Positions 26,329 through 35,774 of a stretch of DNA of 64,000 nucleotides are shown here, one piece after another. The notes beneath the pieces were generated by a model, which saw only the letters and a list, made by a program, of their open reading frames with translations, made no database searches and had not been told where the DNA came from. The position numbers and the translations under genes were made by a program. Each line of letters begins with the position of its first letter. The stretch's first letter is position 1. The stretch is from positions 2,294,001-2,358,000 of the forward strand of contig NZ_CP066784.1 of assembly GCF_028751195.1 (NCBI RefSeq), in the 5' to 3' direction. The DNA comes from Alicyclobacillus sp. ALC3. Its GTDB lineage: Bacteria > Bacillota > Bacilli > Alicyclobacillales > Alicyclobacillaceae.

Positions 26329-26451
26329 TTACTCTTCGGATATCATATTAACCGTCATGCCGCCGTCGATCACTATGTTTGCACCTTGTCCACCGCCCGT
26401 GACGATGACAACCTTCCCATCGCAGCTCAGGCGGGATCTCCCTCCAAGCAT
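26329..26451 (-). pseudogene. Internally deleted short-chain dehydrogenase remnant
   Basis: A 40-codon frame reads GKVVIVTGGGQG, the Rossmann N-terminus of an SDR, joined directly to GANIVIDGGMTVNMISEE, the typical SDR C-terminus. About 200 central residues including the YxxxK active site are missing, with the junction at a shared GQGAN-like segment. The reading frame is preserved across the deletion. It overlaps the 3' end of the membrane protein gene by 25 bp. Confidence 0.7.
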
Positions 26452-27458
26452 TCACGGTTGCTTTGCAGATGCCCAAGTAACTCCGGGTTAGCACATATCG
26501 CCAACAAAACCAACAGCAGCCCAGAGTTAAAGTCTGTGGCTAACGGGTCCTGGATTTGACCAAACGACTGCCCGACCCACCAGTAGAGAGTAAAAAGCAC
26601 GATGGATAACCAAACGGCAACGCGCAGTCGAATCCTAAAAAACAGCATGATGGCGAGGGCGAGTTCGATGCAACCCAATACCACCGAATACACCGCTCCA
26701 TGACTATTCAAGGCCTGCGCCAACCACGGCACCATAATCGCCTGCCGCAATCCGCCTGCAGTTAAATACACTGGCTGTAGGTGTAGTACAAAGCCAAGAG
26801 CCAACAGCCCAGCGAGTGATACCTGTGCAAATCGAACAGAACTACCCTGCCATTCCCGACTATTTCTTCCTTTCTTCGGGAACACCGCAATCCCTACGAG
26901 AGCGTAAATGACCACGGCGCCAGGCGCGCCGTTCAGCAAGAGCGTTTGACCCGTCAGGAGCTGTCCTGTCCCTTCGCCGAAAATCCAGACAATACCGCTC
27001 CAGATGAGCGACGCGACAATGGTTTGCCTGACTTTCACATTGAACATCAGGGCCACCCCGAGTGCCAGCTGTACAAGCGCAAACAGTGAGTTCCAGACGA
27101 CAAGGTTTCCCGCAACCACGTGGGCGCCCCAGTGGATCATCGTCGAGATCCACACAGGTTGTCCGTCACTGGTTGGGAGTATCACCTGCTGGATAAACGC
27201 TTGGCTAAACATCTGGGGTTTCAGTTGGAAAATGCCGTCAAGTAACCACATCACGCCTAATGCGGACTGCATGGTTCGGCGCGAGACGGTGAGTGAAAAT
27301 GGGGTGTCTCGCCTATTCATCGCGGACCCTGTGCTCGCAGCGACGGGCGGCGCATCTTCGTGCGCAAGTTTTTCAAGCTTCGTATACAGCTTCAAAATGC
27401 CAAAACCGAACATAACAACGAGCCCTAGGCTGAAGACCATCGTCCAATAAGTCACCAT
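26427..27458 (-). CDS. DoxX-like multi-pass membrane protein
   Basis: 343 residues with about eight hydrophobic segments arranged as two similar halves (each with GVMWLLDGIFQL- or GCIELALAIMLFF-like helices), which resembles the DoxX/DoxD quinone-associated family. An N-terminal single helix (VFSLGLVVMFGFGILKLYT) precedes it. The ATG at 27458 is chosen for GAGTGGTGA; GTG codons just upstream are alternatives. A role in redox chemistry of the membrane is family inference. Confidence 0.65.
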   Translation of the reverse strand: MVTYWTMVFSLGLVVMFGFGILKLYTKLEKLAHEDAPPVAASTGSAMNRRDTPFSLTVSRRTMQSALGVMWLLDGIFQLKPQMFSQAFIQQVILPTSDGQPVWISTMIHWGAHVVAGNLVVWNSLFALVQLALGVALMFNVKVRQTIVASLIWSGIVWIFGEGTGQLLTGQTLLLNGAPGAVVIYALVGIAVFPKKGRNSREWQGSSVRFAQVSLAGLLALGFVLHLQPVYLTAGGLRQAIMVPWLAQALNSHGAVYSVVLGCIELALAIMLFFRIRLRVAVWLSIVLFTLYWWVGQSFGQIQDPLATDFNSGLLLVLLAICANPELLGHLQSNRECLEGDPA

Positions 27459-27650
27459 ACTGTTCACCACTCTACAAGCGCCATTTTGCTCATTTTTAAT
27501 CATCCATCGCGCCCGATTCACTGTAAACACTCGATCTCGACCCAGTCATGAGGGTTCTGTGCCAATCCTGTGGCAACTTCGTGACCACACGCCGCACCCC
27601 ACTACCTGCAGCCTTCACCTCACCTCGGGGCCCTACCCTGTCGTACGACC

Positions 27651-27676
27651 AAAGTTGTAGGCCGGACTACGACTTT
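27651..27676. promoter_or_regulatory. Inverted repeat AAAGTYGTAG, candidate response-regulator site
   Basis: AAAGTTGTAG and CTACGACTTT form a 10-bp inverted repeat (one wobble) around GCCGGA, 118 bp before the SDR-queA-like-kinase-regulator operon. The rest of the 336-bp gap 27459-27794 shows no gene. The half-site AAAGTCGTAG recurs at about 32184-32193 beyond the operon. Confidence 0.4.
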
Positions 27677-27794
27677 GCGCAGACGCCTCACGACCCCTCG
27701 CGGATTTACGCTCGTGACAGCAAGTCGATTGGCGGGAGACTCTGCACGGTCCTCACGACAGTCATCGAAATGCAACCGAGGAGGAGGGCTTCAC

Positions 27795-28619
27795 ATGACA
27801 GCAGTAAATTCGAAGGTCGAAAAGCAATCCAACACGCCAGTCGTCGTCATCACGGGTGGAACTCAGGGGCTTGGCCTTGCACTGGCACAGGCCTTACTGA
27901 ACGCCGGTTTTGCCGTGTCGCTCTGCGCGCGAACCGGGGCGGACGTTGAAGCCGCCCGGATGCTACTGACCCGCAAACACCGCAATAGCGTGGTCGGCGA
28001 ACAGCTCGGTCAAAGCGTTGACAGCGACCCTGCCCGGTTGCTCGCCATGCCTGGAGACGTGGCCGATCGCGATTTTCAACGCGCGCTGATTGCTAAGACA
28101 GCCGAGACGTTTGGACGCATCGACGCCGTGGTCAACAACGCCTCAACGCTCGGCATTTTGCCGATGCCAAGCGTGACGGACAGTACGACAGAAAATGAAG
28201 CGCAGGTGTTCGACGTCAACGTCTTTGCGCCGCTGCAACTCATCCGGCTGGCTTTACCGCACCTTGCGACACAGACGCAGAGCCTCATCCTTGGCATCTC
28301 AAGCGACGCAGCCGTCGGTGGCTATCCGGGCTGGGGTGTGTACGGCGCGTCGAAAGCGGCTCTCGACCTGTTTCACAAAACGCTCGCTGCTGAACTTGCT
28401 GACCAGCGCATACTGGTTCACAGTGTTGATCCGGGCGACATGGACACCGCCATGCACCGCGCCGCCGACCCCGGCGCACAGGGGCTGACTTCCCCCGCTG
28501 CGGTCGCTGCTGCGTTGCTGGCGCTGTTTCAGCCGTTGAAAGGCGAAAACAAATTCCTGTTTACGAACGGTGTCCGCCTGCAAGTGACACGAGACGGACT
28601 TATGGAGGTGACTGCGTGA
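27795..28619 (+). CDS. Short-chain dehydrogenase/reductase
   Basis: 274 residues. Cofactor motif TGGTQGLG, NNAST after strand 4, and catalytic Ser/Tyr/Lys in GISSDAAVGGYPGWGVYGASKAAL. The C-terminus is SDR-like (VHSVDPGDMDTAMHR). The ATG at 27795 follows GAGGAGGG; the frame extends 40 codons upstream without a site. The stop overlaps the start of the QueA paralogue (TGATG), so translation is coupled. The substrate is unknown; the operon context hints at a role with that enzyme. Confidence 0.9.
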   Translation: MTAVNSKVEKQSNTPVVVITGGTQGLGLALAQALLNAGFAVSLCARTGADVEAARMLLTRKHRNSVVGEQLGQSVDSDPARLLAMPGDVADRDFQRALIAKTAETFGRIDAVVNNASTLGILPMPSVTDSTTENEAQVFDVNVFAPLQLIRLALPHLATQTQSLILGISSDAAVGGYPGWGVYGASKAALDLFHKTLAAELADQRILVHSVDPGDMDTAMHRAADPGAQGLTSPAAVAAALLALFQPLKGENKFLFTNGVRLQVTRDGLMEVTA

Positions 28620-29728
28620 TGGCGCACCTTCAAAATGACCTGGTGTTGTGCGATGAAAGCATCCTAGCGAGTTCGGCTCAGAGTAAACCCTACGACTTGT
28701 CCCTACACTTGTCTGCGCAGCCGCTTCCGGCGACGACAACACCAGAGGAGCGCGGACTGGAGCGGGATGCAGTGCGACTACTGGTGCTGCACAAATCCAC
28801 GGGAAAGACTCAGCATGTGCGATTTCACAAGATGGCGGATTACCTCGACCCCGGCGACGTGGTCGTCGTCAACACCTCGAGGACACTGCCAGCCAGTCTG
28901 CCCGCCACGAACATCGTCACGGGCGAACCGCTGCGAATCCACGTCGCACTCCGCATGACGCCGCGTACCTTCGTGGTGGAGCGCAGGACGGTCGCCGGCG
29001 AAGCCGATACGCGTTTATTCGAGACCGGGGAACAATTGCTCATCGGCGGTACCCGCGCCACCGTCATCGGCCGGTTTCACCCGGACAGCCGCCTGTGGTA
29101 CGTCGAGACGAACGACAACCTGTGGCGGGTGGCGGAGCAATTGGGGCAGCCGATTCGCTACGGTTATCTGCAGTCGAAACCAGAGATTGAGGCGTATCAG
29201 ACCGTGTTTGCGCAACACCCCGGGTCGGCAGAAATGCCATCCGCGGCGCGGCCGTTCAGCGACCGCGTTGTAGAAGCGCTCAGGCAAAAAGGCGTCGTCA
29301 TCGCCGACATCACGCTGCACACGGGCGTGTCGAGTCACGAGGTGACAGGACCGCTTGCTCGGCACCCATTTTTACCCGAGTGGTTCAGTGTCTCAGAGGC
29401 TACCGCGCAAGTCGTCAATCGGGCGAACCGTGAGGGTCGCCGGGTCATCGCGGCAGGGACCACTGTGGTGCGCGCCCTGGCCGCTGCGACAGACACAGAG
29501 CGGCCTGTCATCGAAGCAAAGGCCGGTTGGACGACTATCGTGATCACGCCGGACAATCCGGTTCCGACCGTCACTGGCCTCATCACTGGGCTGCACGACG
29601 ACGCAACGAGTCACCTGGCGATGCTGTATGCCTTCGTGCGGCCCGATTGGCTGCGGGCGGCGTATGAAGAGGCGATTGCGCGCGGGTACCTGTGGCACGA
29701 GTTCGGAGACTCCAACCTGATTTTGTAG
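28619..29728 (+). CDS. QueA-family protein (SAM:tRNA ribosyltransferase-isomerase paralogue)
   Basis: 369 residues. The QueA fold is clear: RLLVLHKSTGK, DYLDPGDVVVVNTSRTLPA, IRYGYLQSKPEIEAYQTVFA, EMPSAARPFS, ITLHTGVSSHEV, VIAAGTTVVRALAAA, TGLITGLH and HEFGDSNLIL. It differs from canonical QueA in its N-terminus and in lying in an operon with an SDR and a two-component system rather than with tgt or ruvB. QueA adds the epoxycyclopentane ring of queuosine; this divergent paralogue may act on another substrate. ATG 28619 or GTG 28616, both after GGAGGTGA. Confidence 0.85.
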   Translation: MAHLQNDLVLCDESILASSAQSKPYDLSLHLSAQPLPATTTPEERGLERDAVRLLVLHKSTGKTQHVRFHKMADYLDPGDVVVVNTSRTLPASLPATNIVTGEPLRIHVALRMTPRTFVVERRTVAGEADTRLFETGEQLLIGGTRATVIGRFHPDSRLWYVETNDNLWRVAEQLGQPIRYGYLQSKPEIEAYQTVFAQHPGSAEMPSAARPFSDRVVEALRQKGVVIADITLHTGVSSHEVTGPLARHPFLPEWFSVSEATAQVVNRANREGRRVIAAGTTVVRALAAATDTERPVIEAKAGWTTIVITPDNPVPTVTGLITGLHDDATSHLAMLYAFVRPDWLRAAYEEAIARGYLWHEFGDSNLIL

Positions 29729-29781
29729 TGTAAACTGGAACTACATGGGCCGGGACTGGCCACAGGTTGAGGAGGATAGGT

Positions 29782-31401
29782 ATGGAGGAGCGCGGCTTTC
29801 AACAGGCGCCAGACCGCATCAGAGTCTTTCGCGACATCGCAGAGGCGCTCAACCAAGCCAACGACATCTCCGCCGCAATGGAGGCGATTCTGCCGATGCT
29901 CGGCGACGCGCTCGGGCTCGAGACGGCGTGGGCCTTCCGCTTCGACGAGCACAAGCGGTCATTTGTCGAAGTCGGCGCGAGCGGTCTGCCACCCGCGCTC
30001 GACGAGTGTCAGCAGGCGAGGCTGCGGACCGGGTGGTGCGAGTGTCAGGACCAGTTCGTGGAAGGCAAGCTCGGCGAAGCCGTCAACATCGTCCGTTGCA
30101 GCCGGCTCAAGTCGGCCGTTGGCGATACGGGCAACCTGCACTTTCACGCCAGCATTCCGCTGCGCAGCAAAGGCAACTCGCTGGGAATTTTAAACCTCGC
30201 CGCTCCAGGTCGCACCGTGTTTGACGAAGCGGCGCTCGCGTTCCTGCAGACGGTCGGGCAGCAAGTCGCTGTCGCTGTCGACCGCGCCCGCCTGTTTCAA
30301 CAGGTGCGTGACAAGGCGACGCGGTTGCAGCAACTGGCAGAGATTGCTGCAGCCTGGGTTAGGACGACTCCACCGCAGACGCTGTTGCAACGTGCGCTTG
30401 AGTCGTTTGTCGAGAAATTCGGATACGCGGCGTGCGGCGTAACGAGCGATAACGCTGGGAGTGCCGAGATTGTCGCGGTGGCCGAGGCGAAGCCGGGTGC
30501 AAGTGAAGATGAAGGCGCGTATGTGTATACGGTTACTACCGCCGAGGAGACAGATAATCAAGCCCCGCCTGCCGCTGACTGCGACAGCATCCTCTTGGCA
30601 CTGGCGTACACCGCCGTATCGACACCGCTGCCGCTGACAGCGTATGAACTTCGACTGGAAAGCCCGCTGCCAAACGCGTTTAGCGCGGCGGACCAAGAAC
30701 TCCTCGACGCGTTCGCCTGGCAGCTCGCCGCCGCGTACGCCGGTGCGGACGCGCATGTGCAGGCGATGCGCCACGCCTACCTCGAGGAACGGCACCGCAT
30801 TGCGGCGGAACTTCACGACTCTGTGAGCCAGCGCCTGTTTTCAGCGCAACTGCTGCTGCGAACTGCTACCGCGCAGATGGAGTTGCAAAGTCCGGATGCC
30901 GAGGTGACGGTGGCGCGGGTTGGGCAACTGTTGTCCGAGAGCCAGCAGGAGATGCGCGATTTAGTGCGGGCGCTTCGCCGCCTTGATGACGAAACATCAC
31001 TGCTCGCAGACCTACAGGCCCGCATCTCGACTCTAGCCATGCAGCCCAAGCCAAAGGTGGAGTTGGTGCTGTCAGCATCAACCATGCCAGAACCTGCGCC
31101 ATTCGTGCGCGCGACGCTGCTCGCGATCGTCGACGAAGCTCTGCACAACGCGCTCAAGCACGCGAATGCCCAGTCGATTCGAGTGTTGGTTGACAAGACG
31201 GACGACAATTTGCTTATCACAGTCGTGGACGACGGCATTGGCTGCCCGCTCGTGGCAATTGGCAGGGGACTTGGCACGCGTACGATGGTAGAGCGAGCGG
31301 CTGCGATCGGTGGGACCGTGGCGATCGACGGGCAACCGGGCCGCGGCACTCGCGTGGTGATTGACATTCCGTACGGTGCTTCCGGGGGGCTGGGCAAATG
31401 A
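29782..31401 (+). CDS. GAF-domain sensor histidine kinase, NarX/DegS (HisKA_3) type
   Basis: 539 residues, soluble. The N-terminal GAF (about 20-170) contains a Cys pair near CQQARLRTGWCECQDQF, and a second GAF-like region spans about 185-330. The dimerisation/phosphorylation helix is RHRIAAELHDSVSQRLFSAQLLLR, and the ATPase has DEALHNALKHA and DDGIGCPL. Three or more Cys in the first GAF might bind a cofactor as in NreB-type sensors, but that is speculative. The ATG at 29782 follows GAGGAGGAT. Overlaps its response regulator by 4 bp. Confidence 0.88.
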   Translation: MEERGFQQAPDRIRVFRDIAEALNQANDISAAMEAILPMLGDALGLETAWAFRFDEHKRSFVEVGASGLPPALDECQQARLRTGWCECQDQFVEGKLGEAVNIVRCSRLKSAVGDTGNLHFHASIPLRSKGNSLGILNLAAPGRTVFDEAALAFLQTVGQQVAVAVDRARLFQQVRDKATRLQQLAEIAAAWVRTTPPQTLLQRALESFVEKFGYAACGVTSDNAGSAEIVAVAEAKPGASEDEGAYVYTVTTAEETDNQAPPAADCDSILLALAYTAVSTPLPLTAYELRLESPLPNAFSAADQELLDAFAWQLAAAYAGADAHVQAMRHAYLEERHRIAAELHDSVSQRLFSAQLLLRTATAQMELQSPDAEVTVARVGQLLSESQQEMRDLVRALRRLDDETSLLADLQARISTLAMQPKPKVELVLSASTMPEPAPFVRATLLAIVDEALHNALKHANAQSIRVLVDKTDDNLLITVVDDGIGCPLVAIGRGLGTRTMVERAAAIGGTVAIDGQPGRGTRVVIDIPYGASGGLGK

Positions 31402-32090
31402 GCGAGGAAAACACCCGCATCCGCGTCGCTATTGTCGACGACCACCCGGTCGTTCGTGAAGGACTGCGCGCTTTTTTGCAGTTGGCAGGTGACATCACGG
31501 TGGTCTGCGAACTCGACACTGGCGAGGCGGCCGTGCAAGTTCTGCAGGACACGCACTTGGCAGTCGATGTGGTTGTGATGGACTTGAAGATGCCAGGGCC
31601 GGTCGATGGCGTCGAGGCCATTCGGCGTCTGCGCAATTTGCGGCCAGGCCTCAAACTGCTCGCCCTCACTTCGTTTCAGGATAGGGAGACGGCCATTTCC
31701 GCGCTGGCGGCTGGGGCTGTCGGATACTTGCACAAGGACGTACCGCCCGACCTTTTGCTCGGAGGCATTCGTCAGGCGGCCGCAGGACGTATGGTGATGG
31801 AACAAACAGCGTGGGCAGCGACACAGGCGAGCCAACCAGAGCGACTGCCACGCGTGCATTCTGAACAGGCAGTTGGAGATTCTGCCGCCGCGGAGCCCCT
31901 AACCGATCGTGAGCACGATGTCCTCCAAGCCATGGCACATGGTCTGTCCAATAAAGAAATTGGAGGAACGCTCGGGATCAGCGAGAAAACCGTCAAGGTC
32001 CACGTCAGCCACATCCTCAGCAAACTTGGTGTGCTCGACCGAACCCAGGCGGTGCTGCTGGCAGCGAAGCGCGGAATGGTAGAGATTTAG
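31398..32090 (+). CDS. NarL/LuxR-type response regulator
   Basis: 230 residues. Receiver with acidic DDH, phospho-acceptor Asp in VVMDLKMPG, conserved Thr in ALTSFQD and Lys in YLHKDVPPDLL. C-terminal LuxR helix-turn-helix (LTDREHDVLQAMAHGLSNKEIGGTLGISEKTVKVHVSHILSKLG, shown by its EKTVKVHV recognition helix). Starts at ATG in ATGA overlap with the kinase. It probably autoregulates the operon; the inverted repeat at 27651 is a candidate site. Confidence 0.92.
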   Translation: MSEENTRIRVAIVDDHPVVREGLRAFLQLAGDITVVCELDTGEAAVQVLQDTHLAVDVVVMDLKMPGPVDGVEAIRRLRNLRPGLKLLALTSFQDRETAISALAAGAVGYLHKDVPPDLLLGGIRQAAAGRMVMEQTAWAATQASQPERLPRVHSEQAVGDSAAAEPLTDREHDVLQAMAHGLSNKEIGGTLGISEKTVKVHVSHILSKLGVLDRTQAVLLAAKRGMVEI

Positions 32091-32215
32091 TCGCGTGCAG
32101 CGGCCACCGGTGTGCATAGGTCAATTTGTATCGCTTCCTGTGGTGGCGGACCCATAAGCGCTGAGTCGTAGAGCTCGCAAAAAGTCGTAGAGTTCGTAAC
32201 ACGCGACATGACTCG

Positions 32216-33037
32216 TTACTGTAGCACGCGTCTTGCGAACACAAGGGAACGCCCGAACCATGCACGGCTGTTGTTCAACGACTCGACTGTGACTTTGCCG
32301 CGTCCGCCGCCTTCCTGAATGATTAAACCGTTGCCAATATACACTCCGACATGGCCTTGACCGTTCGGCGCTGCGGCATTCGCAAAGAACAACAAGTCGC
32401 CCGGTTGCAGGTACTTGGTCTTGTCGGTGGCGTCAATCGTCACTGGCGAACCAACGTGGAAGCGTTGATAGACAGACGAACCGCTAAATGAAATCCCGAT
32501 CTGCTTGTACGTCCAAGCGACGAAGTTGCTACAGTCGAAACCGACATTGGCCTCTTGTGTCCCCCACTTGTATGGAACCCCAAGCTGTGTCAAGCCCGCC
32601 TTAATCAGCGCCTGCTGTTGTGTGGTGTCTCCCGCCAGGTTGATGGTGACTGGGACACCGTTTCCGGCAGTCACGTGAATCACGTCTTGCGAAGAAGTGG
32701 GCGCTGGCGCTGGTGACGGTGACGGTGACGGTGACGGTGCTGGAGTTGACGAGGTGGTGTTCGCAACATGCGTGTAGTTGCGGTTCGTAGTGATGTAGGC
32801 ATCACGTCCGTTGACATCAATCTCATACCAATAGGCGTTGGCCTTCTTGACAAGTGGTGCTTCTTGTCCAAGGTCGAGACGGCCCAGCACGGGACTCGAG
32901 AGTTGCGCCCTGCTGTGGTACGTCACCCATCCATGGTTCGTCTCAACGACCTGATGAGTAGTGCCTGCAAAGGCAGTCGGGGTGAATAGTGTGAAAGCGG
33001 TCAATCCTGCAATCGTCAGGCGTCGGATCGGGTTCAT
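32216..33037 (-). CDS. Secreted NlpC/P60 peptidoglycan hydrolase with SH3 domain
   Basis: 273 residues. Signal peptide (MNPIRRLTIAGLTAFTLFTPTAFA), an SH3b-like domain (about 28-92), a Pro/Ser linker made of a GACGGT hexamer repeat at the DNA level, and a C-terminal NlpC/P60 domain with catalytic Cys in VGFDCSNFVAW and His in GHVGVYIG. It cleaves gamma-D-Glu-diaminoacid bonds of cell-wall peptides. ATG 33037 after AAAGGAG. Monocistronic. Confidence 0.92.
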   Translation of the reverse strand: MNPIRRLTIAGLTAFTLFTPTAFAGTTHQVVETNHGWVTYHSRAQLSSPVLGRLDLGQEAPLVKKANAYWYEIDVNGRDAYITTNRNYTHVANTTSSTPAPSPSPSPSPAPAPTSSQDVIHVTAGNGVPVTINLAGDTTQQQALIKAGLTQLGVPYKWGTQEANVGFDCSNFVAWTYKQIGISFSGSSVYQRFHVGSPVTIDATDKTKYLQPGDLLFFANAAAPNGQGHVGVYIGNGLIIQEGGGRGKVTVESLNNSRAWFGRSLVFARRVLQ

Positions 33038-33325
33038 CTAATTCTCCTTTGTGAGCGTGATGGGCAATATGTACGAATTTGATGTTTCTGGCAATCAAAC
33101 AGCGACTGAGAGATGTTGTGGCGAGAGAGAGATGTTTTACCGATGCAGATTTGTTCTCCCATATATGCGGGTTCGTCTTTAAACAGGAGAAACCTTTCGG
33201 TAATAGTTTCCTCGATTGGGATAGCAGCCTTTACAACGGGGTTTAATTGGGTGCGCCGAGGACATAAACTGACCTTAACCTGACGAGACACCAAGGCGAC
33301 GAGAGGCTTTGCGCAACGACAGCGC
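33038..33325. other. Intergenic region, nothing recognised
   Basis: 288 bp between the rhomboid gene and the hydrolase gene. It should hold the hydrolase promoter and a long 5' leader. I see no gene and no recognisable riboswitch; a GCAAAGCC block recalls c-di-GMP aptamers, but the rest of that aptamer is absent. Confidence 0.4.
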
Positions 33326-34372
33326 CTACCCCCCCGCCCGCTGCACTCCGTACGGCTGCGCCAGTTTGTACATTGCGTTGTCCGCTGCTACTGACTGGTT
33401 AAAGAACTGCGTAACCCGGCTATACGTCGCCGAGCTCGCGTGGCCACCACTTTGAATCAACAGCGCCAGTCCCTTGGACCACGCCGACTCCCCCTGGTAC
33501 AGCTTGTCGAAGACGGGGACCAATGGTTTCGGCGCCTGTTGTCGGTGCGATTCGCTTGTGGCAAGCAGAGCTACCAGGGACTCCTGCTCTCTCTTGTACG
33601 TCTTCAGCGCACTTGCAGGAGATATGCTCCCTTTTCCGGCGCCGTTGAACGCATTTACCGTCTCTTGCTCAATCAGCACGAGCTTGTTCTGGTCAGAAAT
33701 CAGGCGCGACACGCTCGTCCCAGTATCACTCGTTCCCCCATACGCGATGGTGGAAGCTAGTCCCAGCGTGGCAAGCAGCGTCGCAAGGCCAATCAACCAT
33801 GTCCAAAACTTTCGGGATGCGCGGTAAACCACAAGCTCCATGACAATGCCCCCGGTCAGCAACCCGCCGATGTGAGCGATGTTGCCGATACCAGTCGTAG
33901 AAAATCCGATGGCAAAGTTCAGCACGAGCCAAAACAGCAACTGATAGAGCACGCCTCGCGGGAGGTTTTTGTGCAGCGCCATAAGCAGCGCGATGCCAAA
34001 CACGCCCATGATGGCCCCTGACGCACCCATACTGACCGCCTGATGGCTGCCAAGCAACACTTCTGCGAGGTTGCCGCAGATGCCGGACGCGAAATAAATG
34101 ATGAGGTAGCGCAGGCGGCCTGTGAACATCTCGACGACGCCGAGGGACGCCAGCGAGATCATGTTGATGGCGATATGCGCGTACCCGCCATGCACGAACA
34201 TGGACGAGAGCACGCGCCACCACTGTCCACCCATGACCACGTCCGTGTAGTCCTGTGCTCCGGATTGCAGCAGCCCGGTCGTCGTGAAGCCGTTGTGCAG
34301 CTCGACCATGAACCAGAGGATGTTGATCACGATGAGCGTTATGGTGACTTTCGCGTTCCGAAGTTGAAGCAT
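33326..34372 (-). CDS. Rhomboid family intramembrane serine protease
   Basis: 348 residues. Six helices with catalytic Ser in GASGAIMGVFG and His in NIAHIGGLLTGG, and an N-terminal GGQWWRVLSSMFVHGGYAHIAINM loop typical of rhomboids. After the core (to about residue 205) an extracytoplasmic C-terminal domain of about 140 residues begins. ATG 34372 after GGAGGTG. Cleaves membrane substrates; the target is unknown. Confidence 0.93.
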   Translation of the reverse strand: MLQLRNAKVTITLIVINILWFMVELHNGFTTTGLLQSGAQDYTDVVMGGQWWRVLSSMFVHGGYAHIAINMISLASLGVVEMFTGRLRYLIIYFASGICGNLAEVLLGSHQAVSMGASGAIMGVFGIALLMALHKNLPRGVLYQLLFWLVLNFAIGFSTTGIGNIAHIGGLLTGGIVMELVVYRASRKFWTWLIGLATLLATLGLASTIAYGGTSDTGTSVSRLISDQNKLVLIEQETVNAFNGAGKGSISPASALKTYKREQESLVALLATSESHRQQAPKPLVPVFDKLYQGESAWSKGLALLIQSGGHASSATYSRVTQFFNQSVAADNAMYKLAQPYGVQRAGG

Positions 34373-34465
34373 ACGGCACCTCCGCGGTCAAGTCTATCTT
34401 CTATGATAGCCTAACTTGCCGCGGGAGCAGCCTTTGTGAGAATTTATCCGTGGCCGTATGTCATA

Positions 34466-35719
34466 TCACATGACTTCACCACGTTCCGGCACCACCCGGC
34501 CGAGGCTGCGATTGGCGTCGATTTCGGCGAATGCCCGCTTCGAGAACGGCAACAGGTAGCTTAAGCCGCCGATGATGGGACTGACGCCGGTCAACATCAG
34601 CACGTCGCCTGTCGGCAGGTACAACAACAGGCTGCCGAGCACCGCGACGCCAAGCGGCATCGCCATCCGCGAGGCTGTCGACAGCGTGGAGTAGACGCGG
34701 CCGCGGACATCTTCCGGGATCATCAGCACCCGCACAGCACCGCCCATCCCGTCCACCACGCCGAGCATTAACCCCGCGACAAACAGCACCCCGGCGTCCC
34801 AGTACACGTTTGCCCACACCCCCGCCAGCGATACGCCAAGGCCGAGCCCAACCAACGTCACGAAGTCGATCATCCGGTAGCGAAACCGCCTGCCAGCGTG
34901 GCCGGCGAGGAGTCCGCCGAGAATCATGCCGACGAGCAGTGCCCCGTAAATCATCCCGAGTACAAGCGCCGAGCCGTGGAGCGTGTCTTTGACCCATGGG
35001 GTGATGACGATGCCAAACGCCGACAGCGAGAAGTTGTTGACCATCGAAGTTAGTCCGGACTGCGTCAGATAGCGGGACTTCAGGATGATGCGCATGCCGG
35101 TTTTCCACTCTTTGATCACGTTCGTGTCCGCTGTTCGCGTTCGCTTGACCTCGGGGCTGCGAACGAATGTGAGGCTCACGACCGATGCGATAAACGACAG
35201 CGCATCGCCGAGAAACAGCCGCGTCGCTCCGATGAACGCCAGCAGCGCGCCCCCGCCAATCATCCCGCCAAGTGAGGCAAAGGCACTACCTGACATGTTG
35301 ATCCCGGATGCCGCCGCCATCTCATCCTGACTCACGATGTATGGCAGCAGCGAGGAGAACGCGGGCGAGAAGAACGTACCTGCCAATTCGACAGCGACCA
35401 CCACAGCCACAATCCAGGCGAAGTGCGGTGTGTTCATCGTCGTGATCAGATACAACAAGAGCAGGAGTCCGGCTCGTGCAATGTCAGAGGCAATCATCGT
35501 GGTCTGCTTGCGCCAACGGTCCACATAGACGCCGATAAACGCGCCAAGGAGCGGCGGCAGCGTGGTGGCAAATCCGGTCACTGCGAGGTCACCCTTGGAG
35601 TGAGTCAAGTCGAGCACGTACCAGAGCAGGGCAATCGAGTACAAGTTATCGCCGATGCTCGATACAAGTTGGCCGGAGAAGAGAATTGTAAAGTTGCGGT
35701 TCTTGAAAATCGACACCAA
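34466..35719 (-). CDS. MFS transporter, macrolide-efflux (MefA/DHA3) like
   Basis: 417 residues, 12 hydrophobic segments. The N-terminus NRNFTILFSGQLVSSIGDNLYSIAL and the motif A-like GVYVDRWRKQTTMIASDIARA are typical of the DHA3 drug/proton antiporter group. Start TTG 35719 or GTG 35716, both close to GGGAGTGAG. The substrate cannot be named. Same strand as, and 55 bp downstream of, the winged-helix regulator. Confidence 0.88.
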   Translation of the reverse strand: MVSIFKNRNFTILFSGQLVSSIGDNLYSIALLWYVLDLTHSKGDLAVTGFATTLPPLLGAFIGVYVDRWRKQTTMIASDIARAGLLLLLYLITTMNTPHFAWIVAVVVAVELAGTFFSPAFSSLLPYIVSQDEMAAASGINMSGSAFASLGGMIGGGALLAFIGATRLFLGDALSFIASVVSLTFVRSPEVKRTRTADTNVIKEWKTGMRIILKSRYLTQSGLTSMVNNFSLSAFGIVITPWVKDTLHGSALVLGMIYGALLVGMILGGLLAGHAGRRFRYRMIDFVTLVGLGLGVSLAGVWANVYWDAGVLFVAGLMLGVVDGMGGAVRVLMIPEDVRGRVYSTLSTASRMAMPLGVAVLGSLLLYLPTGDVLMLTGVSPIIGGLSYLLPFSKRAFAEIDANRSLGRVVPERGEVM

Positions 35720-35774
35720 AGCTCACTCCCAGGGGTTGCTAGACTGAGCATAGTGCCTTTTTGTCAGAGGAATA

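Noticed and set aside
27548-27949. Zinc-ribbon-like protein starting MRVLCQSCGNF
   Set aside because: It overlaps the well-supported SDR gene in another frame and has no ribosome site.
33250-33325. c-di-GMP riboswitch upstream of the NlpC/P60 gene
   Set aside because: Only a GCAAAGCC block is present; the other conserved aptamer segments are missing.
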